In this document: piece after piece, positions 17,611 to 27,014 of the stretch
Numbering within the stretch: position 1 is the first letter of the stretch
How the letters are laid out: each line of letters opens with the position of its first letter
Source of the DNA: Methylopila capsulata
Lineage (GTDB): Bacteria > Pseudomonadota > Alphaproteobacteria > Rhizobiales > Methylopilaceae
Length of the DNA: 64,000 bases
Direction of reading: 5' to 3'
NCBI RefSeq assembly: GCF_016907975.1
Contig: NZ_JAFBCY010000003.1
Location: 558,001 to 622,000, forward strand
Made by a program: the position numbers and the translations under genes
Notes under the pieces: generated by a model
Seen by the model: the letters and a program-made list of their open reading frames with translations, nothing else
The model's database searches: none
Told to the model about the DNA's origin: nothing

Positions 17611-19053
17611 ATGACCGGCCCCCGCCCGTTCACCCGCTTCTTCGGAGGTTTCGCCGCAACCATGGCCGCTGCAACGCTCGTCGCCTCCCTCGCCGGGCTC
17701 AAGCCCTCCGCCGCCGCGGCGGACCCCGCCCGCGCGTCTGGTCCCGAGGTCTCGACCTTCGCCCTCGCCAACGGCCTCGAGGTGGTGGTGATCCCGGACC
17801 ACCGGACGCCGGTCGTCACGCACATGGTCTGGTACAAGGTCGGCTCGGCGGACGAGCCCGCGGGCGTCTCCGGCATCGCGCACTTCCTCGAGCACCTGAT
17901 GTTCAAGGGCACGGCGAAGCACCCCGCCGGCGCGTTCTCGAAAGTGGTCGCCGAGCTCGGCGGCCAGGAGAACGCCTTCACCTCCTACGACTACACCGCC
18001 TATTTCCAGCGCGTCGCCAAGGAGCACCTCAAGGAGGTGATGTCCTTCGAGGCCGACCGCATGACCGGGCTGCAGCTCACCGACGAGGTGGTGAACCCGG
18101 AGCGCGACGTGATCCTCGAGGAGCGTCGCTCGCGCGTCGACGGCGATCCCTCGTCGCAGCTCTCCGAGGCCGTCGCCGCGGCGCTGTTCGTGAACCACCC
18201 CTACGGGACGCCCATCATCGGCTGGGAGCATGAGATGGAGACGCTGTCCCGCGCGGACGCGATCGCCTTCTACGAGCGCTTCTACACGCCGAACAACGCC
18301 ATCCTGGTGGTCGCGGGCGACGTGGAGCCCGCTGAGGTCAAGGCCATGGCCGAAGAGACCTACGGCAAGGCCCCCCGCCGCGCCGACCCCGGCGCGCGCA
18401 AGCGCCCGACCGAGCCGGAGCCGCGCGCGGCGCGCCGTGTTTCGCTGTCCGACCCGCGGGTGACGCAGCCCTCGATCTCGAAGCAGTTCCTCGCGCCCTC
18501 CTACGAGACCGCGAAGGGCGACCAGGCCTACGCGCTCGATCTGCTGGCGCAGCTGCTCGGCGGCGGCCCCACTAGCCGCCTCTACAAGGCGCTCGTCGTG
18601 GAGAAGGGCGTCGCCGCCAACGCCGGCGCCTGGTACCAGGGCGACGCGCTCGACGACGGCCGCTTCGCGGTCTACGGCAGCCCGCGCGGCGGCGCCTCGC
18701 TCAAGGAGATCGAGACGGCGCTCGACGAGGAGATCGCCAAGATCGTGGCCGACGGCCCGACGCCGGAGGAGCTGGTCCGCGCCAAGACCCGCCTCGTCGC
18801 CGACACGATCTACGCGCAGGACAACCAGGCGACGCTCGCCCGGATCTACGGCGCCTCGCTCGCCACCGGCGGCACGGTCGCCGAGGTGCAGGGCTGGCCC
18901 GACAAGATCCGCGCCGTGACCGCCGATCAGGTGCGGGACGCCGCGCGCGCCGTGCTGCAGCCGCGCCGGGGCGTCACCGGCGAGCTTCTGACCGCAAAGC
19001 CCGCCGCCGTTCCCGTCACCGCCGAGACGGCCGCGCCGGGGGCGCGCCCGTGA
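17611..19053 (+). CDS. M16 family zinc metallopeptidase (catalytic subunit)
   Basis: A 480-residue protein from ATG 17611, with an N-terminal signal peptide (cleavage near SAAAAD). The inverted zinc motif HxxEH is present as HFLEHLMFKG (His91, Glu94, His95), with the third ligand Glu in NPERDVILEER. The C-terminal M16 half has LLGGGPTSRLYKALV. It is related to processing peptidases and PqqF/PqqL-type periplasmic peptidases. It overlaps the following M16 gene by 4 bases, so the two probably form a catalytic/non-catalytic heterodimer. The natural substrate is unknown. Confidence 0.92.
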   Translation: MTGPRPFTRFFGGFAATMAAATLVASLAGLKPSAAAADPARASGPEVSTFALANGLEVVVIPDHRTPVVTHMVWYKVGSADEPAGVSGIAHFLEHLMFKGTAKHPAGAFSKVVAELGGQENAFTSYDYTAYFQRVAKEHLKEVMSFEADRMTGLQLTDEVVNPERDVILEERRSRVDGDPSSQLSEAVAAALFVNHPYGTPIIGWEHEMETLSRADAIAFYERFYTPNNAILVVAGDVEPAEVKAMAEETYGKAPRRADPGARKRPTEPEPRAARRVSLSDPRVTQPSISKQFLAPSYETAKGDQAYALDLLAQLLGGGPTSRLYKALVVEKGVAANAGAWYQGDALDDGRFAVYGSPRGGASLKEIETALDEEIAKIVADGPTPEELVRAKTRLVADTIYAQDNQATLARIYGASLATGGTVAEVQGWPDKIRAVTADQVRDAARAVLQPRRGVTGELLTAKPAAVPVTAETAAPGARP

Positions 19054-20456
19054 CGGGCGGCCTCGCCGCCCCTCGCCTGTCCCGCCGCCTGTCCGGAGTC
19101 TTCGCCGCCGTCATGACCGCAGCCGCCATCGCTCTGCCGACCGCCCCCGCCCGCGCCACCGAGATCCAGCGGGTCCAGACGCCGGCGGGCGCGGAGGCCT
19201 GGCTCGTCGAGGAGAACACGGTCCCGGTGGTCGCCGTTGAGCTCGCCTTCAAGGGCGGCGCGGCGCAGGACCCCGAGGGCAAGGCCGGCCTCGCCCACCT
19301 GATGTCGGCGCTGCTTGACGAAGGCGCGGGCGACCTCGATTCCGAAGCCTTCCAGCAGACGCTGGAGGACAAGGCGATCGAGCTCAACTTCTCCTCGAAC
19401 CGCGACGGCGTGACCGCGAGCCTGCGCACGCTGCCGGAGAACATCGACGAGGCGTTCCGGCTGCTCGGCCTCGCGCTGTCGAAGCCGCGCTTCGAGACGG
19501 CGGACGTCGACCGCATGCGCGGCCAGCTCTCCGCGCAGATCCGCCGCGCCGTGCTCGACCCCGACGACATGGCCGGCCGCACCTTTTTCGCGGAGGCGTT
19601 CCCCGGCCATCCCTACGGCGTTCCGCCGCGCGGCACGGTCGAGACCCTCGGGGCGATCAGCCGCGACGACCTCGTCGCCGGCCATGCGCGCCTGATCGCC
19701 CGCGACAACGTCGCGATCGGCGTCGTGGGAGCGATCACGCCCGAGCGTCTCGCCGGACTGATCGACGGCGTGCTCTCGGGTCTCCCCGCGAAGGCCGGCC
19801 TCGTCCCGGTTCCGACCGTGCAGCCCAAGGGCGTCGGCCGCACCGAGGTGGTCGAGCTGGACGTGCCGCAGACCTCCATCATCTTCGGCCGCGCCGGCCC
19901 GCTCCGGAACGACGACGACTTCATCCCGGCCTATGTGGTCAACCACATCCTCGGCGGCGGCTCGTTCTCGTCGCGGCTGTTCACCGAGGTGCGCGAGAAG
20001 CGCGGCCTGGCCTACGGCGTCTACAGCTACCTCGCGCCCTACGATCACGCCGGCATGGTGCTCGGCGGCGTCGCGACCCGGAACGACCGGGCTGGGCAGT
20101 CGGTCGACCTGATCCGCGCCGAGATCACGCGCATCGCCAAGGACGGACCGACGGCGGAGGAGTTGGCGAGCGCCAAGAAGTACCTGATCGGCTCCTACGC
20201 GCTGCGCTTCGACACCTCGGCCAAGATCGCGAACCAGCTGGTCCAGCTGCAGCTCGACGACCTCGGCATCGACTACATCACGCGCCGCAACGCGCTGGTG
20301 GAGGCGATCACGCCCGAGCAGGTGAAGACGGCGGCGGCGAAGCTGTTCGGCGACGGTTCGCTGCTGATCATCGCGGTCGGCAAGCCGCAGGGCCTCGGCG
20401 ACGTCAACGTGCGCGCGCCGGAAGCCGCCCCGGCCACCCCAGGCGCTCCAGGCTGA
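19050..20456 (+). CDS. M16 family peptidase homologue lacking the zinc motif
   Basis: A 468-residue protein from GTG 19050, overlapping the previous stop (GTGA), with a signal peptide ending near ARAT. It has both M16 halves, including ILGGGSFSSRLFTEVREKRGLAYGVYS. Where HxxEH should be, the sequence is GLAHLMSALLDEG, so zinc cannot be bound in the normal way. It therefore resembles the alpha (substrate-recognition) subunit of a heterodimeric M16 peptidase, with the upstream gene as beta. Confidence 0.9.
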   Translation: MTGGLAAPRLSRRLSGVFAAVMTAAAIALPTAPARATEIQRVQTPAGAEAWLVEENTVPVVAVELAFKGGAAQDPEGKAGLAHLMSALLDEGAGDLDSEAFQQTLEDKAIELNFSSNRDGVTASLRTLPENIDEAFRLLGLALSKPRFETADVDRMRGQLSAQIRRAVLDPDDMAGRTFFAEAFPGHPYGVPPRGTVETLGAISRDDLVAGHARLIARDNVAIGVVGAITPERLAGLIDGVLSGLPAKAGLVPVPTVQPKGVGRTEVVELDVPQTSIIFGRAGPLRNDDDFIPAYVVNHILGGGSFSSRLFTEVREKRGLAYGVYSYLAPYDHAGMVLGGVATRNDRAGQSVDLIRAEITRIAKDGPTAEELASAKKYLIGSYALRFDTSAKIANQLVQLQLDDLGIDYITRRNALVEAITPEQVKTAAAKLFGDGSLLIIAVGKPQGLGDVNVRAPEAAPATPGAPG

Positions 20457-20499
20457 GACCCATCGCCCGCCGCGCGCCGTTCCGCGCACGATGCTAGAG

Positions 20500-20524
20500 T
20501 GACGGCCCGACTCGCGAGCCGTCA
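20500..20524. promoter_or_regulatory. inverted repeat upstream of mutL
   Basis: A perfect 7-bp inverted repeat, TGACGGC and GCCGTCA, 11 bases apart, ends 6 bases before the mutL ATG. It could be an operator or an RNA hairpin close to the ribosome site; no ordinary Shine-Dalgarno is seen. Confidence 0.35.
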
Positions 20525-20530
20525 CATCTG

Positions 20531-22333
20531 ATGCCCGTCCGCCTCCTCACCGACACGGTCGCGAACCGGATCGCCGCCGGCGAAGTGGTCGAGCGCCCCG
20601 CCTCCGTGGTGAAGGAGCTCGCCGAAAACGCGCTCGACGCCGGCGCGCGGCGGATCGAGGTGGTGCTCGAGGGCGGCGGCGCCCGGCTCATCCGCGTCTC
20701 CGACGACGGCTGCGGCATGGACCGCAACGACCTCGTCCTTGCGGTCGAGCGTTTCGCGACCTCCAAGATCGCGTCCGACGACGATCTCGTCGGCGTCGCC
20801 ACCATGGGCTTCCGCGGCGAGGCGCTGCCCTCGATCGGCGCGATCGCCCGGCTCGATATCGCGACCCGCACGGCGGACGCGCCGCACGGCTGGCGGCTGA
20901 CGGTCGAGGGCGGCGCGAAGGGCGAGGTCGAGCCCGCGGCCCTGCCGCACGGCACGCGCATCGAGGTGCGCGACCTGTTCTTCGCGACCCCCGCCCGCGC
21001 CAAGTTCCTGAAGTCCGAGCGCGCGGAGGCGCAGGCCGCGGCCGAGGTGGTGCGCCGGCTGGCGCTCGCCGCGCCGCAGGTCGACTTCACGCTGGTGGTG
21101 GCCGAGCGCACCCTGCGCTTTCCGGCGGTCGCGCCGGACGCCGCCGGCTTCGCGGAGCGCCTCGCGCAGGTGCTCGGAGCCGAGGTCGCCGAGGCGGTGA
21201 TCCCGATCGACGGCCTGCGCGAGAGCGCGCGCCTCGTCGGCCATGTCGGCCTCAGCCACCTGCACCGGGCGACGGCAGGCGCGATCTACCTCTCCGTCAA
21301 CGGCCGCCCCGTCCGCGACCGCCTGCTGGTGGGCGCGCTCAAGGCCGCCTACCAGGACGTCATGCCGCGCGACCGCCATCCCGTGGCGGCGCTCGACGTC
21401 CGGGTCGGCCCCGGCGAGGTCGACGTCAACGTGCATCCGGCCAAGGCGGAGGTGCGGTTCCGCGATTCCGGCCTGATCCGGGCGCTGCTGGTCTCGACCG
21501 TCCGCAGCGCGCTCGCGGCCCACGGCCCCGCGCCTTATGCCGCGGGCGGCGCCGAGATCGCGCGCTTCGTCACGCGCGGCCCCGCGCCGTCGCCCGCCTA
21601 TCGGCCGACCGCAGCGCCCGCGCCGCGGTGGAGCGCGCCCGCCCGCGGCTTCGGCGAAAGCGCGCAGGCGGCGTTCTCGGTCGACCTCGTCGACCTCCCC
21701 CCGCAGGCCGCACCGCACGTGGCCGACGCCGCGCCCGACGGCGCCCGTGACCGCCCGCTCGGCGCCGCCAAGGCTCACCTCCACGACACCTACGTGCTGG
21801 CCGAGACTCGAGATGGCGTGGTCCTGGTCGACGCCCACGCCGCGCACGAGCGCCTGGTCTACGAGGAGCTGAAGCGGTTGCGGGCGACCTCGGGCGTGCC
21901 GCGGCAGGAGCTGCTGGTCCCCGACGTGGTCGATCTCGACCCGGCGGACGCGGAGCGCGTGCTCGCGCACGCCGAGACGCTCGCGACGCTCGGCCTCAGC
22001 GTCGAAGGCTTCGGCCCCGGCGCGCTGCTGGTGCGCGCGACGCCCGCCCCGCTCGGCCCCTGCGACGGCGCCGCGCTGCTGCGCGACGTGGCGGAGGCGC
22101 TGGCCGAAGGCGACGCCGAGGCCGCGCCGCTCGCCCGCAGGCTCGATCACATCCTGGCGACCGTCGCCTGCCACGGCTCAGTGCGCTCGGGCCGCAAGCT
22201 CAAGCCCGACGAGATGAACGCGCTGCTGCGCGCGATCGAGGCCGAGCCCGCCGCCTCCACCTGCAACCACGGCCGCCCCACCTTCGTGCGGCTCAGCACC
22301 GCCGATCTCGAAAAGCTGTTCGGACGGCGGTGA
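20531..22333 (+). CDS. mutL: DNA mismatch repair protein MutL
   Basis: A 600-residue protein. The N-terminal GHKL ATPase has ELAENALDAGARRIEV, SDDGCGM and TMGFRGEALPSI. A proline-rich linker lies at about residues 335-400. The C-terminal dimerisation/endonuclease region has VDAHAAHERLVYEE, the position of the DQHA(X)2E(X)4E motif with Gln changed to Ala, plus ACHGSVRSG and CNHGRPT. This points to a MutL that nicks DNA itself, as expected in bacteria lacking MutH. The next gene's possible GTG start overlaps its stop. Confidence 0.96.
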   Translation: MPVRLLTDTVANRIAAGEVVERPASVVKELAENALDAGARRIEVVLEGGGARLIRVSDDGCGMDRNDLVLAVERFATSKIASDDDLVGVATMGFRGEALPSIGAIARLDIATRTADAPHGWRLTVEGGAKGEVEPAALPHGTRIEVRDLFFATPARAKFLKSERAEAQAAAEVVRRLALAAPQVDFTLVVAERTLRFPAVAPDAAGFAERLAQVLGAEVAEAVIPIDGLRESARLVGHVGLSHLHRATAGAIYLSVNGRPVRDRLLVGALKAAYQDVMPRDRHPVAALDVRVGPGEVDVNVHPAKAEVRFRDSGLIRALLVSTVRSALAAHGPAPYAAGGAEIARFVTRGPAPSPAYRPTAAPAPRWSAPARGFGESAQAAFSVDLVDLPPQAAPHVADAAPDGARDRPLGAAKAHLHDTYVLAETRDGVVLVDAHAAHERLVYEELKRLRATSGVPRQELLVPDVVDLDPADAERVLAHAETLATLGLSVEGFGPGALLVRATPAPLGPCDGAALLRDVAEALAEGDAEAAPLARRLDHILATVACHGSVRSGRKLKPDEMNALLRAIEAEPAASTCNHGRPTFVRLSTADLEKLFGRR

Positions 22334-23151
22334 GCGGAATGAGCGCCCCTGCCGTTCGCGCTGTCCTCATCGGAGTTCTCATCAGCGTTGCGGCGGCGAC
22401 CTGGTTCGATCTGACGTATCCCCCTGTTCTGGGGCGGCTTAAGAACGCCAGCGGTTGGCAAACCTTCAAGGTTTGGTCGTTCTCGTTCCTTCTCCTCGCT
22501 GCGCTTCCGCTCTCTGCGCTCGCGCTCGTGGTTCGGCGTCGTTGGACGGCTCAAACCTTGGGCGTGCATCTGGCGATGTTCGCGGGACTACTTTTCCTGG
22601 CGACGATCGCCAGAAGTCCGAGCCGAAGCTCTCCGGCCGACCTGATAGCGTGCTTGTCCGCGCTAGTGAGCTTCGGAGTTCTTGTTCTCGAGGTTCTCGC
22701 CTTCGTGTGGGCTCTGGCGCTTGGAAAGCGGGCTGGAAGAGCGGCGCCCGCCGTCTCGAGCGTCTGGCTGCTGTCGGCAATTCTGGGCGGCGCCGCGTCA
22801 GGAGCGACGCTTTGGTCACTTCTCCTTCCCCCAACCATCATCGCCGCCGCCGAGGCTGCCGCAGGAGACGATCCGTATTGTGTAATCAATCGCGTCGGCG
22901 CTGCAGGCAGCAACCGCGATCTCACTGGTTTTAGTATGGTGTCTCAGGACGGCTTTGATCCCCACGCGATGCTGGTGATCCGCCGGAGCGACGGCGACGA
23001 GATACGGCACTGGTCCTATCGTCTGGGGCGCTTCGAGCCATTGCCGGAGACGATCAGCCGAAACGTCCTGGTGTCCGAACGCGCGGCATGTCGCCCGCGG
23101 TCTCACGCCACACGGGATTTTGGCTGGGTTCGTTCGCTCGGAAGCGATTGA
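22330..23151 (+). CDS. membrane protein of unknown function, lower GC
   Basis: A 273-residue protein not recognised as any family. It has five likely membrane segments (about residues 10-30, 48-68, 77-95, 107-130 and 142-167). A soluble C-terminal part of about 100 residues follows, containing GDDPYCVINR and SYRLGRFEPLP. GTG 22330 overlaps the mutL stop; ATG 22339 is an equally possible start. Its GC content and codon choice are visibly lower (under 60 % GC in the first 150 bp) than the neighbours' near 70 %, suggesting recent acquisition. Confidence 0.55.
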   Translation: MSGMSAPAVRAVLIGVLISVAAATWFDLTYPPVLGRLKNASGWQTFKVWSFSFLLLAALPLSALALVVRRRWTAQTLGVHLAMFAGLLFLATIARSPSRSSPADLIACLSALVSFGVLVLEVLAFVWALALGKRAGRAAPAVSSVWLLSAILGGAASGATLWSLLLPPTIIAAAEAAAGDDPYCVINRVGAAGSNRDLTGFSMVSQDGFDPHAMLVIRRSDGDEIRHWSYRLGRFEPLPETISRNVLVSERAACRPRSHATRDFGWVRSLGSD

Positions 23152-23233
23152 TCCGGCGCAAGCGGGTTGATCCTCCGGTTACGGTCACGCACACAGGACG
23201 CGTCGACGATCAGATCGAAACGGACAGGCCGCC

Positions 23234-23842
23234 ATGCTTCAACAGACCGCCACCGATCTCGCCCTGCGGCTCGCCGCGGTCTATGCGCTGGTCGGCGTGT
23301 TCGTCGCGCTCACGCTCATCGTCGCGCTGACCATGGCGCGGATCGTGAAGACGCCGCGGGTCATGCGCACCGGCCTCTACGGGCTCTATCTGCTGTCGAT
23401 CCTCGGCCTGATCACGGCCTACGCCGCCGGCGCGCTGACCCCGCCTGGCGACGCCGCGAGCCGCATCGCCGCGACCGCGGAGAGCGCGAAGGCCTTCGAC
23501 GCCCGCAACGCCGCGATCACGCCCGGAGACGCCGAGGCGGCGACGGCGCCTTCGACCGTCGGCACGGTCTACATCCAGGCGCCCGACATGGACTCCCGCT
23601 TCGCCGCCGAGGACCTTTGGCGCGACCTGCGAGCGGCCGGCTTCCAGTCGCCCGGCATCGAACTGGCGCCGGGCCGCGCGCCCTCGACGCCGGAGGTGCG
23701 CTACTTCAATGACGCCGACCGCCCGCTGGCCGAGCAGGTGGCGGCGATCGCGGCCAAGCGTGGGCTTCAGGGTTCGGTGGTGAAGACCATCGCGTCCTAC
23801 AAGGCGCCTCCGGGCCAGATGGAGTTCTGGTACCCTCGCTGA
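23234..23842 (+). CDS. membrane-anchored protein with LytR_C-like domain
   Basis: A 202-residue protein with two N-terminal membrane helices (about residues 10-32 and 45-66), then a linker and a soluble C-terminal domain. The end, EVRYFNDADRPLAEQVAAI followed by GSVVKTIASYKAPPGQMEFW, resembles the LytR C-terminal domain seen in many envelope proteins. Function unknown. It precedes a diguanylate cyclase gene by 22 bp and may be co-transcribed with it. Confidence 0.6.
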   Translation: MLQQTATDLALRLAAVYALVGVFVALTLIVALTMARIVKTPRVMRTGLYGLYLLSILGLITAYAAGALTPPGDAASRIAATAESAKAFDARNAAITPGDAEAATAPSTVGTVYIQAPDMDSRFAAEDLWRDLRAAGFQSPGIELAPGRAPSTPEVRYFNDADRPLAEQVAAIAAKRGLQGSVVKTIASYKAPPGQMEFWYPR

Positions 23843-23864
23843 ACGAGGTGAGGGGGGAGCGACG

Positions 23865-25112
23865 ATGGCGGCGATCCGTCGACCGCTTTCGATCCGGGAG
23901 AGACGTCTTCTCGACGCGATCGCGAGCCCGGTGCTCGTGGTCGCAGGCGACGACGTCCCCGTTCTGGTCGCCATAAACCCGGCCGCCTGCCGCCTGCTCG
24001 GGCGATCCTCCGCGGGACGGCCGACTTTGGAGAGCGCGATCGGCCCCGAAGCCGCGGCGACGCTCGCCAAGGCGATCGCGTCGATGGCGCTGGGCGGGCC
24101 GGGGCCCAGCGTCACGCTCGCCTGCGGCGCGGCGGGGATGATCCGCTTCGATCTCGGCCGGGATCCCCACGACCCCGGCCTGGTCATGATCGCGCTGCGC
24201 AGCGCGACCGATCCCCTGAGCGCGATCGAGGAGCTGGCCCAGATGCGCTCCGTGCTGGAGTCGCTCCCGGTCGGGGTGGAGATTTACGACCGCGACTTCA
24301 ACGCGCTGTTCTACAACGGCGCCTCCGACGCGCTGTTCGACTACGAGGGCGCGGCGGTGCTCAGCCACGACGCCTGGTGGCGGCACGCCTTTCCGGACCC
24401 CGCCTTGAGGCGCGCCGCGCGGGAGGACTGGCGGCGCACCGTCGCCGCCGCCAAGGCCGACCCGTCGCGCGCCCATATGCGGGAGTGGACGGTGCGGGCC
24501 CGGGATGGCTCGATCCGGACGGTGCAGTTCTACTACCGGTTCCTCGGCGACCGCTTCGCGCTCGTGCTGTGGGACGTCACCGAGCAGCGCCGGCTGGAGT
24601 CGGAGCTGCGCGCGGCGGCCCGCACCGACGCGCTGACGGGGGTCGCGAACCGGCGCCGCTTCGCGGAGAGGCTCGCCTACGACATCGCGGCGGCGCGCTC
24701 CAGCGGCAAGCCTCTGGCGCTGATCGCGCTCGACATCGACCACTTCAAGGCGATCAACGATCGGTTCGGGCACGCCGTCGGCGACGAGGTCCTGAAAGCG
24801 GTGGCGAAGCGGGCGTCGGGCGCGCTTCGCCACGACGACATGATCGCGCGGGTCGGCGGCGAGGAGTTCGCCGCCCTGCTGCCGAGGACGACCGGCGAGG
24901 AAGCGAAGCTGATCGCGGACCGCCTGCACAGGGCGATCGTCGGTTCGCCGATCGTCCTCGAAGAGCTGACGCTCGGGGTAACGATCAGCCTCGGCGGCGC
25001 CCTGCTGCGGGCCGAAGACGCCACCCCGGAAACACTGATGGCCCGCGCGGACGCAGCGCTCTATGCGGCCAAGGCCCGCGGCCGCAACCGCGTGTCGTTC
25101 GAAGGCGACTGA
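23865..25112 (+). CDS. PAS-GGDEF diguanylate cyclase
   Basis: A 415-residue soluble protein. An N-terminal region and a PAS-like domain (about residues 125-245, with YDRDFNALFYNGASDALF) precede a GGDEF domain. The active-site motif is intact as GGEEF in ARVGGEEFAAL, and the inhibitory I-site RxxD (RHDD) sits five residues before it. It should make cyclic di-GMP from two GTP, with product inhibition. The ATG at 23865 has a strong G-rich ribosome site. A second GGDEF gene lies just downstream. Confidence 0.92.
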   Translation: MAAIRRPLSIRERRLLDAIASPVLVVAGDDVPVLVAINPAACRLLGRSSAGRPTLESAIGPEAAATLAKAIASMALGGPGPSVTLACGAAGMIRFDLGRDPHDPGLVMIALRSATDPLSAIEELAQMRSVLESLPVGVEIYDRDFNALFYNGASDALFDYEGAAVLSHDAWWRHAFPDPALRRAAREDWRRTVAAAKADPSRAHMREWTVRARDGSIRTVQFYYRFLGDRFALVLWDVTEQRRLESELRAAARTDALTGVANRRRFAERLAYDIAAARSSGKPLALIALDIDHFKAINDRFGHAVGDEVLKAVAKRASGALRHDDMIARVGGEEFAALLPRTTGEEAKLIADRLHRAIVGSPIVLEELTLGVTISLGGALLRAEDATPETLMARADAALYAAKARGRNRVSFEGD

Positions 25113-25275
25113 CGACCCCGAGGCGCGGCGCCAGAGAGCCACAGGCGCCTTCGCCCGACGGTCCGCATCGCCAAGCCGAACGGCGCCGGCGCAAAAGAGG
25201 CCGCTGGCGTTTTCCGCCACGTTTGCTGGTATACGTAATTTTCCAAATGTCCCAGAGCAGAGCCGTCACCGCTTG

Positions 25276-26637
25276 ATGCGCCTCGACGTTCCAACGATGA
25301 TCGCCTGCTCGGCGGTGGTCCTCGCTCTGCTGGGCGCGTCCCTGCTGTTGTCCTGGGCGGGCTCCGGGCGGCCCAAGCGGCTGTGGTGGTGGGCCCTGCC
25401 GTTCCTGTTCGCCGTCGCTTCGGCCGCCCTGCTGGTGGGCGACGGCTTTCTCCTCAACGAGTGGCAGGAGCGGATCGCCGTCGCGGGCGTCCTCCTCGCG
25501 CACGGTTTCGCCTGGCAGGCCGCGCGCGCCTTCGATCGGCGCTCCAACGTCGTCGGAACGGCGTTGGCCATCGCCCTCGGCTGGATCAGCGTCGACGTCG
25601 CGGCGCAGGCCCTCGGCCTGCCGGCCGCCGGCGGCGTGACCCGCACGCTGTGCGTCGCGGCGCTGAACGGGTTGATCGCGTGGGAGTTCTGGCGCGGGCG
25701 CGACGAGGCCCTGCCGTCGCGGCGCCTCATCGTGTCGCTGATGGCGCTCTTCGCCGGCCTCAGCGCGGTCCGCGCCCCGTTCGTCCCGTTCCTTCCCGCG
25801 CCGCTCGGCCTCGGCTCGCCGGAGGTGTGGGCGGTCGTGATCTACAACGCCGCCGTCGTGGCGCAGGCCTCCGCGACCGTCGCCCTCGTCGTCGCCATGT
25901 CCCGGGAGCGCGTCGCGCTCGCAAACTACGAGATGGCGCTGCGCGACCACCTGACCGGCGCGCTGAACCGGCGCGCCTTCGACCAGGAGTTGCTGCTGCT
26001 CGAGAACGAACGCTCCTCCGAGGCCGTGGGCGTCGCGGCGCTGGTGTTCGACATCGACAACTTCAAGGCGATCAACGACCGCTACGGCCATGACGTCGGC
26101 GACGTCGTCATCGTGCAGGCGGCGGCGGCGGCGCAACGCTCGATCCGCGCGCGCGACGCGCTGTTCCGGATCGGCGGCGAGGAGTTCGTCTGCCTGCTGC
26201 CCGGCGCGACGCTGGCGCAGGCGGAGACGGTCGCCGAGCGGCTGCGGCGGTCGTTCGCCGAAACCCGGATCAGGGCCGGCGAGCACGTGGTCCGCGCCAC
26301 TTTGAGCGTCGGCGTGTCCTCGACCGAGCTCGACTGCGTCCATGTGGCCGAGATCGTCTCCTTCGCCGACGAGGCGATGTACGCCGCGAAGAGCGCGGGG
26401 CGGAACCGCACGATCGTCTCCGATCGGCCGAAGATCCGGCGCAGCGACCTGCGTCAGGCCGCGCGCAGCAACGCGATCCGGGTGTCGCCGTACGTGCGGA
26501 TCTCAAGCGGATCGAATCCGGCCAGCGCGATGGCCGCCACGTCCGCCGCCTCTTCCCAGACGACCAGCGCGCCGGGCGCCAGCCAGCCGCCGTCACGCGC
26601 CGAGGACAAGGCGCGCTCGCCCAACCCGCGCCCATAG
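25276..26637 (+). CDS. membrane-bound GGDEF diguanylate cyclase
   Basis: A 453-residue protein from ATG 25276. About six hydrophobic segments span residues 5-215, and the cytoplasmic GGDEF domain follows. Its motif is GGEEF (FRIGGEEFVCL), with an RARD I-site five residues before. The last about 60 residues, after the normal domain end near GRNRTIV, are Ser/Ala/Pro-rich and encoded antisense to rsmD: the two genes overlap tail-to-tail by 184 bp. It is probably an active cyclic di-GMP synthase with an unknown membrane input. Confidence 0.88.
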   Translation: MRLDVPTMIACSAVVLALLGASLLLSWAGSGRPKRLWWWALPFLFAVASAALLVGDGFLLNEWQERIAVAGVLLAHGFAWQAARAFDRRSNVVGTALAIALGWISVDVAAQALGLPAAGGVTRTLCVAALNGLIAWEFWRGRDEALPSRRLIVSLMALFAGLSAVRAPFVPFLPAPLGLGSPEVWAVVIYNAAVVAQASATVALVVAMSRERVALANYEMALRDHLTGALNRRAFDQELLLLENERSSEAVGVAALVFDIDNFKAINDRYGHDVGDVVIVQAAAAAQRSIRARDALFRIGGEEFVCLLPGATLAQAETVAERLRRSFAETRIRAGEHVVRATLSVGVSSTELDCVHVAEIVSFADEAMYAAKSAGRNRTIVSDRPKIRRSDLRQAARSNAIRVSPYVRISSGSNPASAMAATSAASSQTTSAPGASQPPSRAEDKARSPNPRP

Positions 26638-27014
26638 GGCGGATCGGCGAAGACCAGATCGAACGGAGCCGTCGCGCCGACCGGGCCCATGCGGGTGGCG
26701 TCGCGGCGCGCGATGCGCGTCTGCCCGCCGAGGCCGAGCGTCTCCACATTGGCGCGCAGGCAGGCGCGGGCCTCGGCCCCCTCGTCCACGAACAGCGCGA
26801 ACCGCGCCCCGCGCGACAGCGCCTCGAAGCCGAGCGCTCCGGTGCCCGCGAACAGGTCCAGCACGCGCGCGCCGTCGGCCGGATCGCCATAGGCGTGGGC
26901 GAGCACGTTGAACACGGCCTCGCGAAGCCGGTCCGTCGTGGGACGGATCGCGCGCGAGTCCGCGGCCGGGCCCTTCAGGGCGCGGCCCTTGAATTTACCC
27001 CCGACGATCCGCAC
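26454..27014 (-). CDS. rsmD: 16S rRNA (guanine-966-N2) methyltransferase RsmD
   Basis: A 186-residue protein from GTG 27014 (VRIVGGKFKGRALKGP). It has the SAM-binding VLDLFAGTGALGFEALSRGA and the N6/N2-methylase signature FADPPYGRGL. It methylates G966 of 16S rRNA during 30S assembly. The GTG start is preferred because the conserved RIVGGxxKGR begins there; it lies 18 bases inside the end of rluB, a common pairing in alphaproteobacteria. The 3' end overlaps the convergent diguanylate cyclase gene. Confidence 0.93.
   Translation of the reverse strand: MRIVGGKFKGRALKGPAADSRAIRPTTDRLREAVFNVLAHAYGDPADGARVLDLFAGTGALGFEALSRGARFALFVDEGAEARACLRANVETLGLGGQTRIARRDATRMGPVGATAPFDLVFADPPYGRGLGERALSSARDGGWLAPGALVVWEEAADVAAIALAGFDPLEIRTYGDTRIALLRAA

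Noticed and set aside
22330-23151. Considered as the remnant of an insertion sequence
   Set aside because: The frame is intact and encodes membrane helices; no transposase motif or terminal inverted repeats were found.
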